64,000 bases of DNA from Hyphomonas sp. (GCA_013791775.1 VMTE01000051.1:32260-96259); one strand, 5' to 3'; counted from the stretch's first letter, positions 51,166 through 60,169 are shown. Notes: a model not told the origin generated them from the sequence alone. Numbers and translations: made by a program.

Positions 51166-52233
51166 ATGTTGATCTCCGGCTGGCTTGAAACCGCCGACAA
51201 ATGGCTGAAAACGAACGTGCCGGGCGCCGAATGGCTGGACCTGATCGGCGCCGCCATTGTGGTCGCCGGCCTGGTTTACCTTGTCTGGCGCCTGTTCGGC
51301 GGGCTGCGCGGCACGGCGAGCGCGATTTACAATGCCAGCAAGGCGCGGCGCGCCAAGTTCAGCAAGACGCCCGGGTTCCGCATCCTGCTGGCCCGTCCGG
51401 CCGGCGCCGGCAGCCGGCGCACCAACAAATGGCTGAGCGACGCGTTGTCGCGCAACCTGCCGACCTTCGCGTTCGATGCCCCGTTTTCCCTCGTGCCGAT
51501 GGGCCAGATCAAGGGCGGTCTCGGCACCGACGCGGTCGCCCTCGCCCGCAAGCGCATGGCCACGGCGGACGCCGACCTGTTCGTCTGGGCCAGCCGTCAG
51601 GGTAATGGCGAGCGCGGCCTCGAAGTGCACGGCCTCAGCCGCGGCGGCGGATTGACCCCGGCCGAAGCGCGCCTGTTCACCATCGCGCTACCGGGATCGC
51701 GCAAGGCGCAGACAGACGATGTCGCGCGGCTGGCGGCCTACCTGGTGGCCAAGCATCTGCAGCCGGCGCTCAGCGATCCGCAGGCGTTCCGGGTCGAGAA
51801 GATCCGCGAACTGGCGGGCGAACTCGAAAGCGTGCTCGCCCATCCGCTGCCGGTGTCGTCCACGCTGCTGGGCGAGATCGAGGCCGATTTCTGCGCCGCC
51901 GGTGTCCGCGTCGCCGAAGAGCTCGGCGAACTGTCGGCGCTGGACCGCGTGATCGCCATGCGCCGGGGCCATCTGGGCGCGGCCACGATCACCGCCGATA
52001 CGGGCCGCATCATCCAGGCCAAGCTCGAGCTCGGCCGCGCCCTGATCGTGCGCGCCGAGAAACAGTTCGACCAGGCCGTCGTCAAGGAAGCGATCGGGCA
52101 TCTGGCCCAGGCGGTTGAAGGCCTGCGCACCGATCCGACGATCCAGCGGGCCCAGGCCGCATCGGATGCATTGTTCAAGGCCCAGACGATGATCGAGTCC
52201 CGCAAGCGGTTCTCGCTGAACTTCGGGTCCTAG
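51166..52233 (+). CDS. Membrane-anchored protein of unknown function
   Basis: 355 aa from an ATG at 51166 (frame open to 51109). One transmembrane segment at about residues 25-44 (LIGAAIVVAGLVYLVWRLF) is followed by a soluble alpha/beta part: RILLARPAGAGSRRTNKWLSDALSRNLPTFAFDAP and helical C-terminus with LAQAVEGLRTDP, which resembles TPR-like repeats in outline. No catalytic motif was found. Divergent from gluQ by 80 bases. Confidence 0.6.
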   Translation: MLISGWLETADKWLKTNVPGAEWLDLIGAAIVVAGLVYLVWRLFGGLRGTASAIYNASKARRAKFSKTPGFRILLARPAGAGSRRTNKWLSDALSRNLPTFAFDAPFSLVPMGQIKGGLGTDAVALARKRMATADADLFVWASRQGNGERGLEVHGLSRGGGLTPAEARLFTIALPGSRKAQTDDVARLAAYLVAKHLQPALSDPQAFRVEKIRELAGELESVLAHPLPVSSTLLGEIEADFCAAGVRVAEELGELSALDRVIAMRRGHLGAATITADTGRIIQAKLELGRALIVRAEKQFDQAVVKEAIGHLAQAVEGLRTDPTIQRAQAASDALFKAQTMIESRKRFSLNFGS

Positions 52234-52260
52234 GACTCCGAGGCCTGCTCAAAGGAGTGT

Positions 52261-52376
52261 CCCACCCTGACCCCGCGAGACGGGGAGGGGACAGGTCGCA
52301 TCTCGGGGCAGCGCAACCTTTCGCCGCTCGCAAACGGTCCCCTCCTCGCGCGAAGCGTGGAGAGGCTCAGGGTGGG
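52261..52376. repeat. Nested palindromic element
   Basis: Outer 10-bp inverted repeat CCCACCCTGA (52261-52270) with TCAGGGTGGG (52367-52376) and inner 9-bp repeat GGAGGGGAC (52284-52292) with GTCCCCTCC (52337-52345). It fills the gap between the convergent membrane-protein and msrA genes, 27 bases past the first stop. REP/MITE-type or bidirectional-terminator element. Confidence 0.7.
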
Positions 52377-52392
52377 GCCTTGCTTGCGGTCG

Positions 52393-53046
52393 TCAGCCGA
52401 CTCGCCGGGGTAGCGGGCAGCTGACGCCGGTGCCGCCGATGCCGCAATAGCCGGCCGGGTTCTTCGCCAGGTATTGCTGGTGATAGTCTTCCGCCAGGAA
52501 GACGTGCGGGCGCGGGCCGAGTTCGGTGGTCACCGGCGAAGGGCGCCCGGCCGCCGCCAGTTCAGTCGTATAGGCCGCGGTCATTTCACGGGTGGTCGCT
52601 TCCTGCGCGGGCGTCGTCCAGTAGATCGCGGAACGGTACTGCGTGCCGATGTCGTTGCCCTGGCGCATGCCCTGGGTCGGGTCGTGGCTTTCGAGGAACA
52701 GCTTGACCAGCGCTGCGAAGGATACCTGCGCGGGATCAAAGATCACCTCGACGATTTCGGTATGCCCGGTCTGGCCGGAGCAGACTTCTTCATAGGTGGG
52801 GTTCGGGGTGAAGCCGCCGGCATAGCCGACGCGGGTGAGCCAGACGCCCTTGGTCTGCCAGAAGATGCGCTCGGCGCCCCAGAAGCAGCCGAGGCCGAAC
52901 ACGGCCGTCTCGAAACCAGCAGGTGCTTCGGCGCCCAGGGGGCGGGCGCAGACGAAGTGGACGGCGGCCGTGGGGATAGGCTGATTGCGGCCGGGCAGGG
53001 CGGTTTCGCGGGTCGGCAGGGCGGCAGGCTTGCGGGCGAAGAACAT
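52393..53046 (-). CDS. msrA: Peptide methionine sulfoxide reductase MsrA
   Basis: 217 aa. Reduces methionine-S-sulfoxide in proteins using thioredoxin. Catalytic Cys in [31 protein letters not shown], then [48 protein letters not shown] and the [20 protein letters not shown] close. The extra Cys near the end is the resolving type. An N-terminal extension of about 45 residues precedes the catalytic core. Confidence 0.95.
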   Translation of the reverse strand: MFFARKPAALPTRETALPGRNQPIPTAAVHFVCARPLGAEAPAGFETAVFGLGCFWGAERIFWQTKGVWLTRVGYAGGFTPNPTYEEVCSGQTGHTEIVEVIFDPAQVSFAALVKLFLESHDPTQGMRQGNDIGTQYRSAIYWTTPAQEATTREMTAAYTTELAAAGRPSPVTTELGPRPHVFLAEDYHQQYLAKNPAGYCGIGGTGVSCPLPRRVG

Positions 53047-53165
53047 GGTCGGGGGTCCCTTGTTTCGGCATCATATATGGGAAGGAAGGGGGCAAGCGGC
53101 AATCGCGAGCTTGCGACCGGTGCGATCATCCGTTATCTGCTCGCCCTTCGCCGCTTGCGGCGTGA

Positions 53166-53255
53166 GGAGAGGTGGCCGAGTGGTCGATGGCGCACGCCTG
53201 GAAAGTGTGTAGACGTTAACGCGTCTCCAGGGTTCGAATCCCTGTCTCTCCGCCA
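53166..53255 (+). tRNA. tRNA-Ser (anticodon GGA)
   Basis: Cloverleaf seen directly: acceptor 7-bp stem GGAGAGG (53166-53172) with TCTCTCC (53245-53251), G73 and encoded CCA (53253-53255). Anticodon loop CTGGAAA with GGA anticodon between arms CACGC/GTGTG, a long type-II variable arm containing GACGTTAACGCGTC, and the T arm GGTTCGAATCC. 90 nt including CCA. A tyrosine recombinase gene starts 150 bases past its 3' end and reads away from it. Confidence 0.95.
53231..53255 (+). other. Probable attachment site of an integrated island (3' end of tRNA-Ser)
   Basis: The T arm and acceptor 3' half of tRNA-Ser(GGA), directly followed by an outward-reading tyrosine integrase gene, is the usual attB/attL position for tRNA-targeted elements. 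A second copy of this stretch was not found in the remaining 10.7 kb, so the far boundary would be beyond the window. Prediction only. Confidence 0.4.
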
Positions 53256-53406
53256 TCCCCACAAGATCGTGCCCTTTCCAGCGCTCTGAAAATATTGATT
53301 TTATTGCGCAAGTTTGCACCGCGCTGCACGCGCTCGGACTTGAACTGCTGCGCATTTTGCTACACTTTTTGCTACACAAAGTCCGCTAATGGTGACGGAG
53401 GCGTGT

Positions 53407-54678
53407 ATGTCGATCGTGAAGCGTGGGAGCACGTTCCAGCTGCGCCGCCGGGTGCCACAGAGGTATCGCGAGGTGGAGCCGCGTGCGGTGATCTGGATCA
53501 GCCTGCATACCGATTCCGAGACCGTGGCGCGCAGCAAGGAAGACCGCGCCTGGGGCAATCTCGTCGAGGCCTGGGAGGCGCGGTTGGCGGGCGATACCGA
53601 GGACGCTGAGGCCCGCCATGCGGCTGCGCATGAGCTCGCCCGCATCCGGGGTTTCCGCTACCTTGATGTCGGCCTCGTATCGCGCCTGCCGGTGGACGAG
53701 ATCCTCGCCCGCGTGGAGGCGATCGGCGCGCGCCGGGCGGCGCCGGACCCGGTGGAGGCCTCGGCCCTGCTGGGCACGGTGCCGGCGCCCTCGCTGACGC
53801 TCGAGAAGGCCCTGGAGCTCTACTGGGGCCTTGCCCGGGATAAGACGCTCGGCAAGAGCGAAGACCAGCTCCGGCGCTGGAAGAACCCGCGCCTCAAGGC
53901 GGTGCGCAACTTTGTGGAGATCGTCGGCAACAAGCCGATCGAAGCCATCACGCGGGACGACATGCTGGATTTCCGCCAGCACTGGCTGGAACGGATCGAG
54001 ACGGGTGAGGTGACGCCCAACTCGGCCAACAAGGACCTGATCCATCTCGGCGACGTACTGAAGACTGTGAACACGATGAAGCGGCTGGGCCTCACCCTGC
54101 CGCTTGGCGAGCTCTCGTTCCGCGAAGGCGAGACGCGCACCCGCCCGCCGTTCAGTCCCGAGTGGATCAAGAACCGGCTGCTAGCACCTGGCGCGCTCTC
54201 GGGGCTGAACGATGAGGCGCGCGGTCTCCTGCTCGGCATGGTCAACACCGGCTACCGCCCGTCCGAGGGCGCAGTCCTCACCGCAAAGACCATCCGGCTC
54301 GATGCCGCTGTGCCGCATATCGCCATCGAGCCAGAAGGGCGGCAGCTGAAGAGTTCCTATGCAAGGCGCGTGATCCCGCTGACGGGTGTCTCGCTGGAGG
54401 CGTTCAAGGCGTTCCCGGACGGGTTCCCGCGTTACCGGGAAAGCAGCGCGGGGCTGAGCGCCACGGTCAACAAATACCTCAAGGCCAACGGCCTGCTCGA
54501 GACACCGGCGCATTCGTTCTACTCCCTGCGCCATGCGTTCGAGGACCGGATGCTGGCAGCCGGTATCGATGACCGCATCCGGCGCGACCTGTTCGGCCAC
54601 CGGCTTGACCGCGAACGCTATGGCAAGGGCGCCTCGCTGGAGCACGTCGCGAGGCTCGTGCGCGAGATTGCGCTCTGA
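53407..54678 (+). CDS. Tyrosine recombinase/integrase of a genomic island
   Basis: 423 aa. The N-terminal domain MSIVKRGSTFQLRRRVPQRY...VWISLHTDSETVA resembles the DUF6538 DNA-binding/head part found in phage-type integrases, followed by a core-binding region with SLTLEKALELYWGLARDKTLG and the catalytic domain. Catalytic residues: R284 in NTGYRPSEG, the box-II Arg R375 with H376 (FYSLRHAFED, where the usual first His is a Tyr), and the nucleophile Y405 in LFGHRLDRERYGKG. It begins 150 bases after the tRNA-Ser and reads away from it. It very likely mediated insertion there. Confidence 0.85.
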   Translation: MSIVKRGSTFQLRRRVPQRYREVEPRAVIWISLHTDSETVARSKEDRAWGNLVEAWEARLAGDTEDAEARHAAAHELARIRGFRYLDVGLVSRLPVDEILARVEAIGARRAAPDPVEASALLGTVPAPSLTLEKALELYWGLARDKTLGKSEDQLRRWKNPRLKAVRNFVEIVGNKPIEAITRDDMLDFRQHWLERIETGEVTPNSANKDLIHLGDVLKTVNTMKRLGLTLPLGELSFREGETRTRPPFSPEWIKNRLLAPGALSGLNDEARGLLLGMVNTGYRPSEGAVLTAKTIRLDAAVPHIAIEPEGRQLKSSYARRVIPLTGVSLEAFKAFPDGFPRYRESSAGLSATVNKYLKANGLLETPAHSFYSLRHAFEDRMLAAGIDDRIRRDLFGHRLDRERYGKGASLEHVARLVREIAL

Positions 54679-54864
54679 AACAGCTGGGGCACTCATCCGT
54701 GCTGCGCGGGACGCTCGCGCGGCATTGAGCGTGCAGGCTTGGGCAACAAGGCCCGCGCAGGCATGGAGGCTGGTCATGGCCGAATGGCAGGGCCTGTCAT
54801 TCGGCCTGGAAGCAAATCTGCAGTCTGATTGCGGTGGGCTCCTGAGCAATTGCCTGAAGGCAGT

Positions 54865-55293
54865 TTACTGAGGCTTTGCTTCCTCCGGTTCCGTTTGTTC
54901 CCAGCGGAGCGACTCCGCCACGAGCGATCGGCGCCGGCGGAGCTTCTTTGCGATCTGGTCGATGAAGTGATCAAGCCGACGCTCACCAAGGGCATGGGCG
55001 ATGTCGCGCTCGCTTTCCGGAATCGGGTCTGTCCGGGTCAGCCAGTAGAGCACAAAATGCCCGGTCGTCTCGACGCCGAGATCTACCGCCCAGAAGAGCT
55101 GCCCCAGGCGCTTCTCAAAACTGTCCATGCGCTGCATCAGCCGGTCCTCCAGCGAGCGATTGCGGTCCGGATCAAGATAGCAGCGCAGAGCATCTTCCAG
55201 GATATCGGTCTTGGTCGTCTTCTGCGTGCGTGCGGCGGCCTCGAGCTGTGCAAGCAGCGCGGCATTGAGGCGGAGGTTGACGCGGGGTTTCAT
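54865..55293 (-). CDS. Ribbon-helix-helix (CopG-type) protein, conjugation-module type
   Basis: 142 aa. RHH fold at the N-terminus: KPRVNLRLNAALLAQLEAAARTQKTTKTDILEDALRCYL, with the expected beta-strand of alternating residues and T-x-x-D-I-L-E-D-A-L helix. It resembles the CopG-type protein that precedes trbB in many mobile elements, after which comes a helical C-terminal half (FEKRLGQLFWAVDLGVETTGHFVLYWL). No tra/trb genes follow within 1 kb, so it may be a remnant. The start at 55293 is chosen because it begins the RHH domain; the ribosome-binding site is weak. Confidence 0.65.
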   Translation of the reverse strand: MKPRVNLRLNAALLAQLEAAARTQKTTKTDILEDALRCYLDPDRNRSLEDRLMQRMDSFEKRLGQLFWAVDLGVETTGHFVLYWLTRTDPIPESERDIAHALGERRLDHFIDQIAKKLRRRRSLVAESLRWEQTEPEEAKPQ

Positions 55294-55826
55294 CGGGCGG
55301 CGCGGGAGGGTGTTGGAAACACCGTCATCGGATTGCCTTTGGAATGGGTTTTTCTGTGTGTCACGATGCGGGCTCCGGCAGTGTCTCCCAGTGTGCTGCC
55401 GCAGATGGGGCTTGCCTAGTTGGAGCGTCACCAATGCGGCGCAGCCCTGTACAGGCGGGTACATTGCGATGCAATTGATGGTGTACGGACGTTCGCGCGG
55501 CTGCAGCAGGTCCGGCAAAATCCGTACACCCCAACGGCGTGCAATAGGCACCGAAAAATCGTTGTGCAGACAGGGCGCTACCTAGGGGGTGGCGCCAACC
55601 CTTTTATCTTGCCCTACCGGATTCGCTGTCCGCACCTGTCCAGCACTAGCCGCAAAATGACGCGCCGGCCGACTTTTTTGAGCCGGCGATCCGTTCAGAC
55701 GAACCGGGCTACCCTCTTTGAGCCGTCCTGTATTTCGCTGCGGTTCAGCCGTAAACTGATGATGTCCGCGCAATGTTTTCTGCTACCTAAAAGGCAGATT
55801 CCTGCCAGGCGCAAGGAGACGGAAAC
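55294..55826. other. Gene-poor stretch upstream of the RHH protein with two palindromes
   Basis: No protein-coding reading frame with recognisable content was seen in these 533 bases. They hold a perfect 10-bp inverted repeat, GGTGTACGGA (55480-55489) with TCCGTACACC (55521-55530), 31-base spacer, and a hairpin CGCCGGC (55663-55669) with GCCGGCG (55682-55688). The first may be an operator for the RHH protein or a nick-site-like element; the rest looks like decayed gene sequence. Confidence 0.5.
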
Positions 55827-56741
55827 TCAGCCAAGAAGTGTTTCGAGACGCGTCCGCTGGGCGGCGTACTTTTCCGGATTTGTGTCCCGCAACTGAAGGA
55901 TGTTACGCAGTTTCCACTGCACCGCTGGGAGCGCTGCCGCTGAGGCCAAACCGATAGCCTCGAAGGCTGGTGCGCCGTCTGCGAGCGTGCGCAAAAAGTG
56001 CGCGACATTATGGTTCAACCGGGACTGTACGTCCTGAATAAGCCTGACGCGCACGGCCTCAAGATCAGCGACTGTGACAGGATCGTCCGTCATGCCGGAG
56101 AATTCCTTCTCGAACACGTCGTCCAGAGGCGAAAGGTTCGGGTTCAGCAATTCATGAGGCGGCCGGTTGGAACTCGCGACATAGACAAGGAAAGCGCGGA
56201 AAAGATCGTCTGTGATGCCCTCGTGCTCATAGAGCAGCTTCACATCGAACAGATCCCGCGGATGCTGACGGTCGAGCGCCGCATGGAGCTTGCCGGCAAA
56301 CAGGTCTTCGAAGGCGACCAGCCTTGTTTCGGCGAACCCGAATTCATCCTCGACCGCTGGCGAGACACGCTTGAATTCCGGCTCGAAGACAACGCCCCGC
56401 GTTACCGGAGAGGTTTCGACCTTCACGGTCGCGGTGCCGCGCTGAAACATGACACGCGTAGCGCCGCCGCCACCGCCTGCGATCCGGGTTGATGTTACAT
56501 TTCGCAATTTCGAGCCTGCCGCGGCAATGCGGTCCATGGCGGCGTCGATTTCGGCAAGGGACTGCGCGCGATCCTTGATCGGAAGGAATGTGAGGTCGAC
56601 ATCGACCGAAAGACGTGGAAGTTCGCGATAGAAGAGGTTGATTGCCGTGCCGCCTTTCAGAGCGAACTCTTCTTCTGCCGCTACGGCTGGCAGGATGTCG
56701 ACTAGCAGCCGAACCTGATTCACATATCGCTCACGCGCCAT
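55827..56741 (-). CDS. AbiEii-type toxin (nucleotidyltransferase, DUF1814)
   Basis: 304 aa toxin of the type IV AbiE system. Nucleotidyltransferase core: EFALKGGTAINLFYRELPRLSVDVDLTFLP (G-G-T-x-N-L-F...R-x-S-x-D-x-D-L pattern, residues about 26-53), then KVETSPVTRG, FEDLFAGKLHAALDRQHPRDLFDVKLLYEHEGI with the K-x-x-A-x-x-R-x-x-x-R-D-x-F-D motif. It starts 11 bases inside the AbiEi gene, so the two are co-translated. Family members arrest growth and give phage resistance by abortive infection; biochemical target inferred by homology only. Confidence 0.9.
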   Translation of the reverse strand: MARERYVNQVRLLVDILPAVAAEEEFALKGGTAINLFYRELPRLSVDVDLTFLPIKDRAQSLAEIDAAMDRIAAAGSKLRNVTSTRIAGGGGGATRVMFQRGTATVKVETSPVTRGVVFEPEFKRVSPAVEDEFGFAETRLVAFEDLFAGKLHAALDRQHPRDLFDVKLLYEHEGITDDLFRAFLVYVASSNRPPHELLNPNLSPLDDVFEKEFSGMTDDPVTVADLEAVRVRLIQDVQSRLNHNVAHFLRTLADGAPAFEAIGLASAAALPAVQWKLRNILQLRDTNPEKYAAQRTRLETLLG

Positions 56742-57528
56742 TCTCGTCTTCCCTATGAGGCATCAGTTCAGGCGGCACAGAGACCCCATACCGCGGATGA
56801 AACTGTCCCTTTTCAAAGAGGGCGCGCGGTCCGGAGCCGAGGTCGAATCGCTCGGGCGACAGATGCCGCCGCCAGGCGTGTCCGTGTTTGTCGGCAAGAA
56901 CGAAAAAGAGGCGTTTGACCTTGATGCTCGTGCAGGACGCCAGCAGCTTTTCCAGTCTGCGGGGGCGCGCGGACGCGAGGCCTTCGAATGCGGTATCGAC
57001 GATATGAACGCTCTCATGTCTCGGCAGCTCATCCAGCAGTTCAAGGATGGCGCGCTCCGGCGTTGAACACTTCAGCGAGCCGACGGGCGAGTGGACATCT
57101 GTCGTCTCTTCATTGGCGCTATCGTCGAACAGTTTGGTGCTGTGAAGCCTGTAGCGGGCAGCGTCATCCAGACGCTTGAGCCAGGTCGGATGACGATCGC
57201 CATAGAGGTGGATGAGCTGTTCGCCGCGCATCGGCAGATAATGGGCAAGACCATGCAACTCCAGTGCAGTGCGTCCTCCGACCACCGACGAGTAGTCCAT
57301 GATATGCTGCAGAGAACGCACGACTAGCCGCCAGTCCTCGCGGGTAGCATCGGGATCCGGGCGTCGGTAAAGGCCGCGCACGACGGGTTCGAGCCAGCCG
57401 CTGTTTATGTATTTGTGTGCGAGCATACGCGTCACACCATGACGCTCCAAGGTTGGCGTATCCACCATACGCCCTGGTAGTACGGCCCCCAGCAGCCACT
57501 TTAGCTTTATCTCTTTTTGTTGTCTCAT
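56731..57528 (-). CDS. AbiEi-type antitoxin and autoregulator
   Basis: 265 aa. AbiEi fold: an N-terminal winged helix (LPGRMVDTPTLERHGVTRMLAHKYINSGWLEPVVRGLYRRP) and a C-terminal domain with DYSSVVGGRTALELHGLAHYLPM and PERAILELLDELPRHESVH. AbiEi binds inverted repeats at its own promoter to repress the operon and blocks the toxin. An imperfect inverted repeat lies at 57550-57577, upstream of the start. No ribosome-binding site precedes the ATG at 57528; a start further in is possible. First gene of the AbiE operon. Confidence 0.87.
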   Translation of the reverse strand: MRQQKEIKLKWLLGAVLPGRMVDTPTLERHGVTRMLAHKYINSGWLEPVVRGLYRRPDPDATREDWRLVVRSLQHIMDYSSVVGGRTALELHGLAHYLPMRGEQLIHLYGDRHPTWLKRLDDAARYRLHSTKLFDDSANEETTDVHSPVGSLKCSTPERAILELLDELPRHESVHIVDTAFEGLASARPRRLEKLLASCTSIKVKRLFFVLADKHGHAWRRHLSPERFDLGSGPRALFEKGQFHPRYGVSVPPELMPHREDENGA

Positions 57529-57933
57529 AGTATACTAAATAGACAAATTTCGAAATTCTACAAGTTGGTAGTTTCGAGGTGGTATTTTTAGTAAACCTTC
57601 GGAGTACAAAAACGCATTTTTTCAAAATGCCTGAACCCACAGCCGGACGCCGGTCTTCCGTATATCAGGCTTTACGCTTTCCAGGACGCTGGCCACCGGG
57701 CCCTCGGCAATCGGCTGTGCAAGGCGAGTGACCTGGAAATCTGAACATGCCCCCACAGCTCGGTCGTGATCGCCAGAGGCAGGGTAAACTCAATCCGGCC
57801 ATCGGGATCTTGGGCCACTACCCGGCCGGAGATCGCCGATTCTTGCCTTTCGAGGCGTCCTTTTGATGGCCACCACCAAAACGGGCTCAGCGACCGCTTC
57901 TGCGAGCAACGTATCCCCTGCATCGCGCGATCC
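57529..57933. other. Intergenic stretch, no gene assigned
   Basis: Apart from the AbiEi promoter and operator at its start, I see no coding sequence I can support. A minus-strand frame (57672-57920) ending in PLAITTELWGHVQISRSL and a different frame with LLAEAVAEPVLVVAIKRTPRKARIG look like pieces of a decayed gene. Confidence 0.45.
57550..57577. promoter_or_regulatory. Candidate AbiEi operator
   Basis: Imperfect inverted repeat: TCGAAATTCTAC (57550-57561) against GTAGTTTCGA (57568-57577), 6-base spacer, a 2-base bulge on one side. It lies 22 bases upstream of the AbiEi start in an AT-rich stretch, where the promoter should be. Confidence 0.5.
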
Positions 57934-59133
57934 CTAGAAGATCGGATGCCCGTTCGCCTTGCATTCCGGTCTTGCGTAGGCGCGAATCTCCAGCTCCTCC
58001 GCCTCGAATGTCTTCGCCTTGGCAGTGTATGCCGCATCGCCCGTCACATGCGTCAGCTCAAGGTAGAGAGAATAGATCCGCGCGAGCCCCCTGAGGCCCT
58101 GCGAATAATAGCTGCAAGCCCGTTCGTAGTCGCCGCGGTCCTCCCACGTTTCGGCAAAATCGAGATTTGATTCCTTCATGCCGATCTCGCCCGTGATCTG
58201 CTGCACCAGATCGCTCGCTTGCTGCTCAACCGACGGGCCCGGCACAGCCATCGCCACCGTCGCACCGGCCGCCGAACCGGCAGCGGCGCAGTTCAATCCT
58301 GTATAGGTCGCCTCGAGCAGCGCCTTCACGTTCGCGCGCTCGCTCTCCAGAATGTCGCGTCCGGGATTCCGGCTTACGACCTCCAACGCGCCTGTCAGGC
58401 CGTTGCAGGTAGACTGGCGCTCGGGCACGACGCTGTACATGAAGGACGAGATGGCCTTGCAGCCTTGGAACGCGGCGCCGGCCACATTCGAAAGATCGGT
58501 CTCTCCAGCCAGAGTGCCTGCATAGCTGCAGGATCGAAACGGCCATTCGCCATTCGCAGCCGTCGCCACGATCTTGCCGTCCGGGCCGACTTTCGAGGCG
58601 CCAGCCGTCGAAGCGAAAAGCTCGACGGTCCTTCCCGCCCAGTAGGTCATGTCCTTCCCGGCGCAGCCGGCCGCGGTCAGCACCCGGTCATGAAGGGCGC
58701 CGACGCCGCGTTTCTCATAGGTTTTCTGTATCCGGGCATCGGGTTTTTCCCGGTCGCCCGTCGCTTGTGTAAGGGTATCCCACGAGCCGTACCTGCAGGC
58801 GAGCACATCATTGCCCGCAAGCCAGGCCGCCACTTCCATGCACACCCGGGCTGCGGCCTCGGCGGCGACCTGGTCGGCTCGAAATCCGCTGCCTGTTCCA
58901 TCGAGGCAGGTCGTGTCGGAGAGTTTCAGGGATTTGTACGCGGCCAGCCGCTCCGCCGCCGGCTTCTCGATCAGCGGCGCCATCTTCATCAGAGTGGGAA
59001 TGCTGATCTTGTCAAAGTCCGCCCTGGCGGCCTTCAGTTTTGCAGCCGATTGCTTGTCGGCGAGCGCAGGCGAAACCGTCGCGGCGCCTGCGATGAGGAG
59101 AAGGGCGATAAGGACATGTCTCAGCAGCGACAT
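57934..59133 (-). CDS. Secreted protein of unknown function
   Basis: 399 aa with a signal peptide (SLLRHVLIALLLIAGAATVSPALA, cleaved near residue 26). The mature part has about a dozen cysteines (SDTTCLDGTG, AARVCMEVAAW, LACRYGS, TAAGCAGKD, FRSCSYAG, FQGCKAI, STCNGLTG) that may pair as disulphides. No enzyme motif was recognised. A TPR-like helical region near the end includes NLDFAETWEDRGDYERACSYYSQGLRGLARI. The ATG at 59133 is preceded by CCGGAG; the frame is open 78 codons further but without support. Confidence 0.65.
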   Translation of the reverse strand: MSLLRHVLIALLLIAGAATVSPALADKQSAAKLKAARADFDKISIPTLMKMAPLIEKPAAERLAAYKSLKLSDTTCLDGTGSGFRADQVAAEAAARVCMEVAAWLAGNDVLACRYGSWDTLTQATGDREKPDARIQKTYEKRGVGALHDRVLTAAGCAGKDMTYWAGRTVELFASTAGASKVGPDGKIVATAANGEWPFRSCSYAGTLAGETDLSNVAGAAFQGCKAISSFMYSVVPERQSTCNGLTGALEVVSRNPGRDILESERANVKALLEATYTGLNCAAAGSAAGATVAMAVPGPSVEQQASDLVQQITGEIGMKESNLDFAETWEDRGDYERACSYYSQGLRGLARIYSLYLELTHVTGDAAYTAKAKTFEAEELEIRAYARPECKANGHPIF

Positions 59134-59499
59134 TGTTGAACTCCGGAAATGCGACTTCGGCATCAGACGTGTTCCGTAGCTTTTGGCAAGCGCAGCGCGT
59201 GGACACGTCCCCGAAGCCCGCATCGCTTTCTGCATCGCAACGTTTGGAGACGTGCCAAGACGGGGCGCGCCATTCCGCACCCCCGCCTGACAGTCTACCT
59301 GCCAGCTCCAGGTGTTCAGCACGGCTTGATGAACAACGGAAAAGGGCCAGCTGGCTCCGATCCTCAAATTTCCTGTCCGGCAGGGTCACCTCTGTCCAGT
59401 CATTGGGGAGCCGAGTCGCCACCCGGCGTGACTTCGCCGAAAGCGGACGTCCAACAGCCGCCGCCTCAGTTTGAGCGGCAACTGCTGTTGAACACGAGC
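59134..59499. other. Intergenic stretch, no gene seen
   Basis: 366 bases between two minus-strand genes. No supported gene, promoter or repeat was seen; competing reading frames on both strands lack family resemblance. Confidence 0.45.
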
Positions 59500-60081
59500 C
59501 TATCGGGTTTTGGGTTCGACCGGCACCATCACGTGGACCAACGGTGTTTTGTCCCACATCACATAAGGGCCACCGGCGTATGGATCCCGCGGCAGCGCTG
59601 CGATTTCCGATGCGGTCGGGAATAGCATCATGAGATGTGGACCGTCCTGAACCCACATTCCACTATGGTCATGCACCGTCGCTGTGGGATCCATGTTGTG
59701 CACCATCGCGTCGCCTTGCAGCATGTAGGATACGCCGATCACGTCGGTCGAGAATTCACCGCTGGTCATTGCGGCCTTCAGCCATGCCGTCCAGGTCTCG
59801 TCGTTGCACATGGGATGTTCATCTCCGGGGATCAACGGGATACCGGGGATACAGGTCCAGCCATTGTTGCCTTCGCGCAAAACGGTTCCATCCATGTCGA
59901 CGATCTTGGCAGCGCCTGAAATGTCGGGCGGCGCGGCCAGCATGGCGCGATTGATCTTCGCTTCGACGGAATCTTCTGCGGGAGGGGCGACCGCTTCTGT
60001 CGTTGCGCAGGCGCCGAGAACCGCTGCAAGAAGAGGTGCCACGATCATTGGTGTACGGAAGTTTGTATTGAGGAATTTCAT
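59500..60081 (-). CDS. Lipoprotein of unknown function
   Basis: 193 aa from an ATG at 60081 (AAAGGA upstream). Signal ends in LLAAVLGAC with the lipid cysteine near residue 24. Conserved-looking body: NRAMLAAPPDISGAAKIVDMDGTVLREGNNGWTCIPGIPLIPGDEHPMCND (two Cys) and DPTATVHDHSGMWVQDGPHLMMLFP with several His/Asp. No activity assigned; it may bind metal or a small ligand. It precedes, in the same direction, the secreted protein at 57934. Confidence 0.65.
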   Translation of the reverse strand: MKFLNTNFRTPMIVAPLLAAVLGACATTEAVAPPAEDSVEAKINRAMLAAPPDISGAAKIVDMDGTVLREGNNGWTCIPGIPLIPGDEHPMCNDETWTAWLKAAMTSGEFSTDVIGVSYMLQGDAMVHNMDPTATVHDHSGMWVQDGPHLMMLFPTASEIAALPRDPYAGGPYVMWDKTPLVHVMVPVEPKTR

Positions 60082-60169
60082 TCGTCTGGTCCTTTTGTGA
60101 AATTTTAGGGCGTCAAGTTTTAGGTATGCGCCATCAAGGCCTCCGGCATCTCGTGCCCTCAAGGACCCT

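Noticed and set aside
54774-54995. Small ORF after the integrase
   Set aside because: It overlaps the 3' end of the RHH gene in another frame, has no ribosome-binding site and no similarity that I can see.
55420-55896. 158-codon plus-strand frame in the island
   Set aside because: No family resemblance, unsupported start, and it overlaps the end of the AbiEii gene on the other strand.
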